A stretch of DNA of 64,000 bases from Thioploca ingrica (lineage in GTDB: Bacteria > Pseudomonadota > Gammaproteobacteria > Beggiatoales > Beggiatoaceae). Below the pieces are notes generated by a model. The model did no database searches. It saw only the letters and a program-made list of their open reading frames with translations, and was not told the DNA's origin. The stretch lies in the NCBI GenBank assembly GCA_000828835.1, contig AP014633.1:1240001-1304000 (forward strand), read 5' to 3'. Shown piece by piece: positions 27,862 through 36,054 of the stretch. The translations under genes and the position numbers were made by a program. The stretch's first letter is position 1. Each line of letters begins with the position of its first letter.

Positions 27862-28914
27862 TTATAGCTGACTGGGTTCTACCCGCATTTTAAGAATCAA
27901 TTTTTTCGGATCAGTAAAGGTATCTACTTTCACTTCGGTCAAAAAAGGGAGTGATTGAAAAGTTTTAATATATTGAGTGGGGTCGATTTGTTCATCTGCC
28001 TCAATAGTAAACCGTAGTTCTTTCAATTGATAGGACCAATTGATGAAATGTACTTTATTCTTAGGTAATTTTTCCGCCACTTTAGCCATTAATTCGAGTT
28101 GTAAAGGCTGAGCGGTACTCAGGGCAAGTAATTGTTCAAAGCGTTGTCTGTTAGCAAGAGCTTGAGTTCGTGCCGTTAAAATCGGGGTAACTTGCTCATT
28201 GAGTGTTTCAATTTGTTGTTGAATTTGGTTAACTGAATGTTGCCATTTTACAATACTGATACTTTGCCAAGTCAAGATGACGGTCATTATCGCTACACTG
28301 GAAGTAATCCAAGTGGATTCTTTATAGAGAAAACTGAATTTATTCAAGCGATGGGGCGCACGACCCCAAGGGCGATTTAATAAAGGCGCTGCAACTAATA
28401 TCATCGATAATTGAGAATGAGCAGCGAGACCATGTGCCCGTTGAAATAGTGACCATTCTGCTGGGCTTGGTTTACTTGACCACCATCGACTACCCACTAA
28501 CACCCCTTGTTGCCAAATTTGTCCTTCATAACCTTCGATACATTGAAGCAACTGAGTCGTTTCAGTCGTGGGGCGAATTTGCAATACCGTTTCTGGTAAC
28601 AGGGTCGCTTTTTTAAGTCCCGTTTCTAACCATTTATTTTGTTGAATAACTTGATCCCAAATCCAAACTTGAGCTTGTTCACCTCGCCAAACGATATAAC
28701 TACCATACTCAGGAAAAGGACTCCATTGTTGAATTTGCAGTTGTAAAACCGGTTCGCGGCGGTTAACCGGAATATCCTTTAAGGTAAAACATCGATAATG
28801 ACATAATCCCCGCGAGATGACCCATTCACGACGACCTCTGGCTCGTTCTGGGGGAATAATAACATCATAACGTCTTTGCAGATAGCGTTGAGTCGAAAAG
28901 AATTGTGGGCGCAT
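27862..28914 (-). CDS. gspL: GspL-like type II secretion assembly-platform protein
   Basis: A 350-residue protein with an N-terminal cytoplasmic half (actin-like/PilM-type fold expected), a membrane segment near 205-225 (WITSSVAIMTVILTW), a coiled coil and a small periplasmic domain. It matches GspL, which couples the GspE ATPase to the periplasmic platform. The start overlaps the end of gspK by 50 bases. The cytoplasmic part is shorter than in well-studied GspL, so it may be a divergent or partial-type system. No gspE, F or D is in the window. Confidence 0.75.
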   Translation of the reverse strand: MRPQFFSTQRYLQRRYDVIIPPERARGRREWVISRGLCHYRCFTLKDIPVNRREPVLQLQIQQWSPFPEYGSYIVWRGEQAQVWIWDQVIQQNKWLETGLKKATLLPETVLQIRPTTETTQLLQCIEGYEGQIWQQGVLVGSRWWSSKPSPAEWSLFQRAHGLAAHSQLSMILVAAPLLNRPWGRAPHRLNKFSFLYKESTWITSSVAIMTVILTWQSISIVKWQHSVNQIQQQIETLNEQVTPILTARTQALANRQRFEQLLALSTAQPLQLELMAKVAEKLPKNKVHFINWSYQLKELRFTIEADEQIDPTQYIKTFQSLPFLTEVKVDTFTDPKKLILKMRVEPSQL

Positions 28915-30034
28915 GGGCAGGAGAAGTTTGAATATAATAGGGTAATAAAGTTAATTGTAAATTAGCATCAACTTGCCACGGTTTATTGCCATCAAAAGTA
29001 TGGGTTAAACGGATATACGCTTGCCGCATGTACCGAGCACCTTCATACCACAGCGTTAACCGCAGCGCTTGAGCGGGAAAAAAATTAGTTTCAAAGGGAT
29101 CCACTTCCGGAGGCATACCCGCAATCTGAGTGACCGTAGTAAGCGTATAAAAAGGTAAACTTTGACGGATTTTAATGAGGCGTTCTGCTGCTAATTCATT
29201 GAGGTTATAAGCTGCTTGTAATACCAACGATGGCGCGGTGTTAAAATTCGGGTGTGCGGCGACGGTAACGGTGGTTATTTGACCTAATTGGTCATTTTTC
29301 CACAAGTTTTTTTGGTCACTCCAGTCAAGCACGCGATAGATTTCCAGCGGATGAAGCAAAAAATGATTACGCGGTGGTGGTAAATGACGTTCTTCATAGT
29401 GATAAGCTTCTGCGCCATTCAATCGATGCAAATCATCCGAATCAATATAATCGTTAAACTTGGCTATTAAGGGTGCCTGTAACTCATTCTCAATGCCAAA
29501 TAAACTTAATAGACGAGTAAGAACTGTTTCAGTTTCCAGTTGGAGATTAAGTAACCCCCCTTCGTCTTGTAAAGCAAAATAAGCTTTACCATAACCAAAA
29601 TAAGGTTGATCATCTAAAGCGATTTCAGTGCCATCCGATAAAATCGTGTCATTGTCTTCATCCCCAAAAATGGCTGGATTATTTTGTTGCTGTTTTTGTT
29701 GTTTTTGCATCGCTACAAATTCATCCATGATTTCCTCTAAGGTTTTGCTATCATCTGCTAGGTTTTCAAGGCTGACGGGTGGTTTTTCTTGCGCTACCGC
29801 TTTAGAAATCGTCACCCCAGCAATGGTAAACCGTTGAGTTGTTAACAGATAAATCAGCGTTGCTTGAGTATTATACATATCGATCTCACCTTGCAGATCA
29901 GTTTGCCGCGTTTGAACCCGTTCGATGGTTCGTTGGGTCCACACCGCAAACGAACTCGCTGCCAGGGTCAAAATCACTAATACCCATAAGGTCATAACCA
30001 AAACAAAGCCAGTTTGAGATTGTTGCATGACCAT
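28865..30034 (-). CDS. gspK: Type II secretion minor pseudopilin GspK
   Basis: A 389-residue minor pseudopilin that tips the pseudopilus with GspI and GspJ. The prepilin N-terminus QSQTGFVLVMTLWVLVILTL gives cleavage after Gly before Phe; as is usual for GspK, glutamate at +5 is absent. A large alpha-helical insert follows (about 85-330; GLLNLQ, FNTAPSLVLQA), the region that caps the tip complex. Starts at 30034 or 30028 are both possible. Confidence 0.88.
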   Translation of the reverse strand: MVMQQSQTGFVLVMTLWVLVILTLAASSFAVWTQRTIERVQTRQTDLQGEIDMYNTQATLIYLLTTQRFTIAGVTISKAVAQEKPPVSLENLADDSKTLEEIMDEFVAMQKQQKQQQNNPAIFGDEDNDTILSDGTEIALDDQPYFGYGKAYFALQDEGGLLNLQLETETVLTRLLSLFGIENELQAPLIAKFNDYIDSDDLHRLNGAEAYHYEERHLPPPRNHFLLHPLEIYRVLDWSDQKNLWKNDQLGQITTVTVAAHPNFNTAPSLVLQAAYNLNELAAERLIKIRQSLPFYTLTTVTQIAGMPPEVDPFETNFFPAQALRLTLWYEGARYMRQAYIRLTHTFDGNKPWQVDANLQLTLLPYYIQTSPAHAPTILFDSTLSAKTL

Positions 30035-30061
30035 TAATCAACCCGGTTAACTGATAACGGC

Positions 30062-30694
30062 TTAATCCTCGTATAAGCGATAATCATATCGAGTATAATT
30101 CGCATCGGAGAGTTTTACCAGCCAGTTAATTGGCATTTGGCGTCGTTGTCCTTGAAACAGAATCATTTTAGGAATTTGTAATGCTTTTAAGCCAAATTGT
30201 GGCGGCCATTGCTTATGCCATTCACCTTCCATGCTCATATACTGAAATTCACCGCTATCTCCGGACCATTTGGCCACTTCCCAATAATCGCCTTGACTGT
30301 TTTGATAACGTAAGGTGGTTATACCATCCGTATATTGTAATTGCCAAGCAAAAGAGGTTGGTACACCGACTTGCATGTCTAACGCCGCCAAGGTTAAGCC
30401 ACTCAATTCTCGTGGTTGACCTTGAAAAATAGACTTACCATCTTCATAATCAGTCACAATCCCAGCTAGCGTACTTCGGAACCAATATTCTTGGAGAATC
30501 CCTCTTTGAGAATCGTCGAGTTGCTCTAAAAAGCGGGAACGGAGGTGTAGGATATAAGTAAAACTTTCCAATAACAACATACTAATTAGGCCCATCAAAA
30601 CTAATACCACTAACATTTCCAATAAAGTGAACCCGTGGAAAAAATAGTTTGGAGATGGAGTGGGTTTGAATGGCTGCATCTCACTGAAAATCAT
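30062..30694 (-). CDS. gspJ: Type II secretion minor pseudopilin GspJ
   Basis: A 210-residue minor pseudopilin. The leader ends FFHG, and the mature protein starts FTLLEMLVVLVLMGLISMLL with glutamate at +5, the hallmark of prepilin peptidase substrates. The rest is beta-rich with many tryptophans. It overlaps gspI by 14 bases. An in-frame ATG at 30679 would give a shorter leader and is equally possible. Confidence 0.87.
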   Translation of the reverse strand: MIFSEMQPFKPTPSPNYFFHGFTLLEMLVVLVLMGLISMLLLESFTYILHLRSRFLEQLDDSQRGILQEYWFRSTLAGIVTDYEDGKSIFQGQPRELSGLTLAALDMQVGVPTSFAWQLQYTDGITTLRYQNSQGDYWEVAKWSGDSGEFQYMSMEGEWHKQWPPQFGLKALQIPKMILFQGQRRQMPINWLVKLSDANYTRYDYRLYED

Positions 30695-31097
30695 CTTTAA
30701 ATTGACGTACTTGTTTATAGCCAGCTTGACGTAAAGTAAATTGAGCGAGTAAATCCTTTTTTACCGTGACTTTGACTTCGGTTTCGTATAGTCCGACTTG
30801 AAAAAGACTGATGCCACCAATACTAGTCACCCCATCCTTCGGTAATTCTATGGCAGTTGCGTTCCAATCAATTTGATAAATCCCAATTGTTTCTTTGCCT
30901 TGAGGTTTTTCTAGCGGGTTAATTGTTTCCATAAACACGAGGGCATTTTGAATAGCTTGTTGGCGTTGTTGGGCTTGTTGTACCCGTTGTAAGCTTGTTA
31001 GATTGGTGTTGATCCAACTTAATAACGCTATTCCGGTACTGGCAAGGAGTACTAAAGCGACAATCGCCTCTAGCAAAGTGAAACCACGTTGGTTCAT
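30681..31097 (-). CDS. gspI: Type II secretion minor pseudopilin GspI
   Basis: A 138-residue pseudopilin with a very short leader (MNQRG) and mature start [19 protein letters not shown], typical of GspI, which nucleates the tip complex with GspJ and GspK. The gene overlaps the upstream macrodomain gene by 4 bases (ATGA type), so the two are translationally coupled. Confidence 0.88.
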   Translation of the reverse strand: MNQRGFTLLEAIVALVLLASTGIALLSWINTNLTSLQRVQQAQQRQQAIQNALVFMETINPLEKPQGKETIGIYQIDWNATAIELPKDGVTSIGGISLFQVGLYETEVKVTVKKDLLAQFTLRQAGYKQVRQFKDDFQ

Positions 31098-31609
31098 TCA
31101 ACTGCAGATAATGCTAATTGGTAAGCTGCGTTAATATCTTGACTAAATGCGACTAAATAAATAATATCAATACCATGATAAGTTTTAGTCCAAAGCTTAA
31201 TCGTTTGGACAGCAATTTGAGTAGCTAGTATAATTGGATAACCATAAGCGCCACAACTAATAGCCGGAAATGCGATGGTTTTTACTTGATGCGTTAAAGC
31301 GAGTTCTAAACTGTAAGTATAACACGCCGCTAGTAATTGAGGTTCATGATGATGTCCACCTTGCCACACCGGACCGACCGTATGAATGACATATTGAGCG
31401 GGTAATTGATAACCTTGAGTTATTTTTGCTTGCCCGGTTAGACATCCACCTAAGGTGCGACATTCCGCTAATAGTTTTGGCCCGGCAGCGCGATGAATCG
31501 CACCATCAACACCACCGCCACCGAGTAAAGATGGATTAGCGGCATTAACGATAGCATCGACTGCTAATTTAGTAATATCGTCTTGAATGATTTTAAGTTG
31601 CGTGGCCAT
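31094..31609 (-). CDS. Macrodomain protein (ADP-ribose/O-acetyl-ADP-ribose hydrolase type)
   Basis: A 171-residue single macrodomain of the YmdB/MacroD class. [19 protein letters not shown] is the ADP-ribose-binding and catalytic loop, and [11 protein letters not shown] the second binding loop. Such enzymes remove ADP-ribose from proteins or deacetylate O-acetyl-ADP-ribose in the cytoplasm. A longer reading frame (to 31717) adds 36 residues foreign to the family, so the ATG at 31609 is chosen. It is the first gene of the gsp operon by overlap, an unexpected partner for secretion genes. Confidence 0.9.
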   Translation of the reverse strand: MATQLKIIQDDITKLAVDAIVNAANPSLLGGGGVDGAIHRAAGPKLLAECRTLGGCLTGQAKITQGYQLPAQYVIHTVGPVWQGGHHHEPQLLAACYTYSLELALTHQVKTIAFPAISCGAYGYPIILATQIAVQTIKLWTKTYHGIDIIYLVAFSQDINAAYQLALSAVE

Positions 31610-31639
31610 TTCGCGGGTTGTTTTCCTCAAGGTAAATAG

Positions 31640-31860
31640 TGAATACTCTCTTGGAGAATGCGACATTGTTACTGAGGTTAAGCACCTTAGCAAAACGAAT
31701 GAAATCGGCATTTTCATATGGGTTTCCCCCTTTGAAAAAACTCGGGGAGATTTTTAACCCATTAAATACCCAATTGATTGTGCTTAGTGACTTAAAACAC
31801 GAGTTAATAATAAATAGTTGCAATCCTGGTTACCCTAAAATGACTATCACCCTCTCCCAT
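31640..31860. repeat. Composite intergenic repeat, relative of 21640-21790
   Basis: CCCCCTTTGAAAAAACTCGGGG, then GAGATTTTT, AAATACCC, TTGTGCTTAG and ACTTAAAACA follow in the same order as in the repeat after the ten-PAS kinase; GTTGCAATCC then also matches. Alignment by eye shows homology over about 110 bp with small indels. No gene is seen between the macrodomain start and 32088. Confidence 0.55.
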
Positions 31861-31924
31861 TCATTGTTGAGATAAGAAAAAAATAAAAAAGTAAAATGAT
31901 GTTAATGACCAATAAATAAATTTA

Positions 31925-31933
31925 TGCTATAAT
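31925..31933 (+). promoter_or_regulatory. Candidate extended -10 promoter
   Basis: TGCTATAAT is a perfect extended -10 (TATAAT at 31928-31933) in an AT-rich region upstream of the small secreted-protein gene. There is no clear -35 at 17 bp. A start here would leave a leader of about 150 bases. Confidence 0.35.
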
Positions 31934-32087
31934 CTCTTTGTAAAATAGTTTTAAGATTAAGTTTAATATGAAAAGTCTTAGAATTTATCATTTTTCATTG
32001 CTAGTGAACTAACATTAAGTGGATAAAATTTCAATATTACTTAATAATTCAATCACTGAGAGTCAATTCGTTTAAAGAGGTTTGCAG

Positions 32088-32522
32088 ATGAGGATTAAAA
32101 TAATATTGTATCTATATTTTTTAGTGTTCATTAGTTTACCTACGGTTACTTCAGCTAAGAGTTTAGGTATACATTGTTGGCTACAATCGCCAGTGAATCA
32201 GATTTTATGTTTTGAAGTTAATGATATTAATGGTAAATATTATTCTTTGATCGGTGAAGATATTGGAGAGAAAGACCGTTATCCGGTAAGCGGCTCCGCT
32301 TTATTCGATGAAAATAATCAAATTTACCGCCTTGAATTTACTCAAAATCAAGGAAATATCAATGTATTTGAAAATGCTATCACCCTCAATACGACCACAC
32401 TGAGCGGCAATTGGACCGATGACAGTAGTAATGAGGGTGAATTTCAGTATCTTGGCACTGGACCACTTGATCCTGACCAAATTAAGACGCTGACCAAGCC
32501 CCGTGCAAAGAGAAAAAAATAA
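32088..32522 (+). CDS. Small secreted protein of unknown function
   Basis: A 144-residue protein with a signal peptide (about 1-22, ILYLYFLVFISLPTVTSA). The mature part is beta-rich and acidic with two cysteines (GIHCWLQ, ILCFEV), resembling a small lipocalin-like sandwich, and ends in a basic tail. A TTG six bases earlier is in frame, but AAAGAGG at 32074-32080 is spaced correctly for the ATG at 32088. No family is recognised. It is followed by a strong terminator, so it is a single-gene transcript. Confidence 0.7.
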   Translation: MRIKIILYLYFLVFISLPTVTSAKSLGIHCWLQSPVNQILCFEVNDINGKYYSLIGEDIGEKDRYPVSGSALFDENNQIYRLEFTQNQGNINVFENAITLNTTTLSGNWTDDSSNEGEFQYLGTGPLDPDQIKTLTKPRAKRKK

Positions 32523-32602
32523 TAATAAAACTGAAGAAGGCCCCTTCTTACCTTCTTCTCCACTATTCTCTTTGGGTAGGAATAAGAGAACCAGTGGCTA
32601 CT

Positions 32603-32643
32603 CTCTCCCTTGAAGGTAGGTCAGGGAGAGTTTCTTTTTTTTT
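32603..32643 (+). terminator. Rho-independent terminator
   Basis: CTCTCCCT (32603-32610) pairs with AGGGAGAG (32623-32630) around a 12-base loop, followed by TTTCTTTTTTTTTA. Stem and U tract are textbook, and the element closes the small secreted-protein gene just before the C25 peptidase gene. Confidence 0.85.
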
Positions 32644-32674
32644 ATTTGGTTTTGGGTAAAATGGAAATGTTACT

Positions 32675-35563
32675 ATGAACCACCGAATTTTTCCAATCTT
32701 TATTTTCAGTGTTATTGTCAGTTTGACTCCAACAGTCAAGGCCAATTCAGCTATCCAGTTGCTTTCGAGTCATGAGAGTGAACTGGTTTTACAGCTTATT
32801 TTACCCGATTTTAGTCTCCAAACTCAGGTTGAATCCGGTTGTCAACAAATTGATATAGCCAACTGGGCAACCACCTCCACTCCGGGTTATCCTGAAATTC
32901 CCATGGTGGGTACATTGATACAAATTCCTAATACCGGAGAAATCTCTGCTCATATTTTGGCAGCAGAATATGAAACCATTTCTGCAACAGAATTATGTCC
33001 CACACCAACCCCCCTTGTCTCTACGCGAGGAGAAGTGACTTATTCATTGACCAAGAATAAAATAGCTTATCAAAGCAATCATTTTTGGCCAACAACGGAG
33101 TTGGAAATAGGAACTCGCCAAGTTTTACGAGGAGTACCGGTAAGTCGGATAAGTATTTTCCCCTTTCAATGGAATCCGGTAACTCAAGAGTTACGTTATC
33201 TTAAAAAATTATCACTACAAGTTCAGTTTGAAGCGGTTTTGTCGCCAGTAGATAAGAGAACCAGGGAGAGAAATCAATCGGTTGCCGACAGTTATGCCGC
33301 CTTACTTCAAAATGTCTTGATTAATTACCAACCGCCCGCTTTATCTTCGAGCAAACGTGGCTCAAGAAGTCAAGCAGAAACAACCCCGGTTGCAGAAACT
33401 GAAACCCAACCGACCCAGCGACTCATTAAAGCGGATAATACTTTACGGATTGAAATAACCCAAGACGGTATTTACCGATTATCTTACGAACAATTAGCCG
33501 AAGTGGGATTACCTGTTCAATTTATCAATCCTACGCGGTTGCAATTATTTCATCAAGACCAAGAAATCGCTATCCAGGTGAATTCACAACAACCCGACCA
33601 ATTTGAACCGGGTGATTATATTGAATTTTATGGGCAAGGGGTTAGTAATAATATCTTTACTGACACTAATGTCTATTGGTTGTCTTGGCAAAGTAGAATA
33701 CCGGGCAAAAGAGTGGTTCCACTCGATAGTCATCTCACTCCAGAGAGTGAAAATAACCTCATTAATACTTTTTATAACCATCTTCATCTTGAAGAAGATA
33801 AACAATCCTGGTTAGGCACACCGGGCGCACCAGAACAAGATTATTGGTTTTGGCAAAGATTAAATGCTTCAGAAACGGGAAGCTTTACTTTTGAACTGAC
33901 TTCAGTTTCGCCAACACCAACCGAAGCGACTATTCGGGTTGGTTTTCGTGGTCGTTCTACCGCGACACCTCACCCTGATCATCACACTTTAATTAAGTTA
34001 AATGATACCTTGATTGGTGATGAACATTGGGATGGGGATGTGGAATTCATACAACCCATGTCATTTTCCTCAGAATTACTCAAAATTGGCCAAAATCAAC
34101 TGAACATCGAAATGCCAGGCGATACCGGGGCGATAGTCGATGTGGTTTATCCCAATTGGATAGAAATCAACTCTTGGCAAAATCTCGAAGTGAAAGAAGA
34201 TAAGCTGACTTTCACCATTCCTGGTGCAGCGAGCAGTCGGCAGATTATGATTGACAAGCTGACTCAACCGGAATTAGTCATCTATGACATTACCAATCCT
34301 AATGAAGTGGTAGAATTAACTGATTTTTCGGTAACAGAATCCGAATCAACCTATCAAGTGCGCTTTACTACCTCGGCAACCGCAGATAAAACCTACTTTA
34401 TTTCAACGCTGAGCCAAATTCAATCACCGAATCGGATTATCCCTTGGCAAACCCACCAGTTAAAGAATATTAAAAATGCGGCAGATTACATTCTGATTAC
34501 AACGAGCAAATTTTTACCGGCAGTAGAACCGCTGGTTCAATTGCGCCGCCAACAAGGGTTACGCGTTAAAGCCGTGAGTATGGAACAAATTTATAATGAA
34601 TTTAATGCGGGTTTAGCAGAACCGAAAGCCATTAAACAATTTTTAACCTATGCTTATGAAAATTGGCGTGCACCGGCACCAACGGAAGTCTTTTTAGTCG
34701 GAGATGCCTCTCTTAATTATAAAAAAATTCAAGGAAAGTCGGCTAACAAGGTAAGTCAAGTACCTACTTATCTTTCTCCTTCCTGGGATGGTTTAACCCC
34801 CGATGATAGTTGGTATGTCAGCATCGACGGTGACGATAACCTACCCGATATGTTTATTGGAAGAATTCCTGGCAATACGCCCGAAAAAGTAGCTGAATTA
34901 ATTAATAAAATTGTCCGCTTTGAAAAATCTAACCAACCTAGTCCGCGCAAAATTTTACTGGCAACAGATAGTGAGCAAGACTTTGAAGATTCCAGTGAGG
35001 AATTAGTTAATCATTTACCCGTTGGTTTTAGTACTGATAAAGTTTATTTACAATCTTATCTGGCGCTTACTGAAGAGGGAATGACTAAGGACGACAAAAT
35101 TGACCGTGCCACTCAAGATATTATTGCTAGCATGAATCAAGGGATTATGATTAGTAGTTATATCGGACACGGTGTTGTTAACCAATGGAGTGGTTCTAAG
35201 GGATTGTTTAAGCCAGAAGATCTGCAACAGGTCACCAATGAAGAACAACTGTTTTTTGCTTTTATGCTCACCTGTATTAATGGTTATTTTGTCGGTGATA
35301 AATACGCGTTGGCTGAAGAATTTGTTTTAGCTAAAGGGGGTGCTATTGGTAGTTTTGCGCCAAGTAATCTCAGTTATTTATGGGAGGATGCCATTCTAGC
35401 TCAAGAAGCTTTTTCCATCTTGTTTGAACAAGGTGTTAAAAGATTGGGTGCACTCACTACTCAAGCCAAAATTGCTGCTTATGGCAAAGGTACCTCAGCA
35501 GATGTAATAAAAACGTTTACTCTATTTGGTGATCCCGCCGTAAGTTTAAAAGATTGGCAATAA
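32675..35563 (+). CDS. Gingipain-like C25 cysteine peptidase, secreted
   Basis: A 962-residue exported protein with a signal peptide (1-24). A long beta-rich pro-region (about 25-600) precedes the caspase-like C25 domain. The catalytic His is H832 in YIGHG and the nucleophile C867 in FMLTCINGYF, 35 residues apart as in gingipains (His-Cys about 33). FLVGDASLNYK and DDSWYVSIDGDDNLPDMFIGRIPG match the first half of the fold. No type IX secretion C-terminal sorting domain is visible; the protein ends shortly after the FTLFGDPAVSLK strand. That suggests export by another route, possibly the nearby type II system. Confidence 0.88.
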   Translation: MNHRIFPIFIFSVIVSLTPTVKANSAIQLLSSHESELVLQLILPDFSLQTQVESGCQQIDIANWATTSTPGYPEIPMVGTLIQIPNTGEISAHILAAEYETISATELCPTPTPLVSTRGEVTYSLTKNKIAYQSNHFWPTTELEIGTRQVLRGVPVSRISIFPFQWNPVTQELRYLKKLSLQVQFEAVLSPVDKRTRERNQSVADSYAALLQNVLINYQPPALSSSKRGSRSQAETTPVAETETQPTQRLIKADNTLRIEITQDGIYRLSYEQLAEVGLPVQFINPTRLQLFHQDQEIAIQVNSQQPDQFEPGDYIEFYGQGVSNNIFTDTNVYWLSWQSRIPGKRVVPLDSHLTPESENNLINTFYNHLHLEEDKQSWLGTPGAPEQDYWFWQRLNASETGSFTFELTSVSPTPTEATIRVGFRGRSTATPHPDHHTLIKLNDTLIGDEHWDGDVEFIQPMSFSSELLKIGQNQLNIEMPGDTGAIVDVVYPNWIEINSWQNLEVKEDKLTFTIPGAASSRQIMIDKLTQPELVIYDITNPNEVVELTDFSVTESESTYQVRFTTSATADKTYFISTLSQIQSPNRIIPWQTHQLKNIKNAADYILITTSKFLPAVEPLVQLRRQQGLRVKAVSMEQIYNEFNAGLAEPKAIKQFLTYAYENWRAPAPTEVFLVGDASLNYKKIQGKSANKVSQVPTYLSPSWDGLTPDDSWYVSIDGDDNLPDMFIGRIPGNTPEKVAELINKIVRFEKSNQPSPRKILLATDSEQDFEDSSEELVNHLPVGFSTDKVYLQSYLALTEEGMTKDDKIDRATQDIIASMNQGIMISSYIGHGVVNQWSGSKGLFKPEDLQQVTNEEQLFFAFMLTCINGYFVGDKYALAEEFVLAKGGAIGSFAPSNLSYLWEDAILAQEAFSILFEQGVKRLGALTTQAKIAAYGKGTSADVIKTFTLFGDPAVSLKDWQ

Positions 35564-36054
35564 AATTCTTGGTTAAAGATGAGGTAAGGAGAAGGTTGTT
35601 GGGGTTGAAATTTCAAATAAGCACTTGAATTTACTAAATAATATTATTTAAAATAAGCCGTTACTATTCTATGCGGCGCCATTGTTTATAACTTATTGAT
35701 TTTAAATAAATGGTGAGTTAAGACTATCGCCTCGCGCACTCTACTCCAATTGGTGAAGTGAATATTAATAAATAACTTAATTCCTGCCTAAAAAATAGCG
35801 GATAAGAATCATCGACATCACCAAAAAAATCTGTTAAATTCATGATTGTAAATAGAAAGGTAATTCTAGGCTATAACCTCGCCAGATTACCAATTCATGG
35901 GTAGATACGATATCAACCGATGTTTTTTTTACCTTGAATTCACCTGATACTGTTAACATTATTAACCTCAATCCACAGCAAATTGGTAATGCAAGGTATT
36001 AAAGCTAATTCATAATCGCTTTTTTGCTCCCCCAAATCTGAGAGAAACGACGTT
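35564..36054. other. Intergenic region upstream of the NRPS gene
   Basis: 491 AT-rich bases. No ORF with coding character, hairpin terminator or known regulator site was recognised, though the NRPS promoter must lie here. The ribosome site before 36055 is weak (GAGAGAAACGACGTT). Confidence 0.4.

Noticed and set aside
31593..31875. Overlapping ORFs on both strands upstream of the macrodomain gene
   Set aside because: They lie on the repeat family that recurs at 21.6 kb and contain no domain; chance frames.
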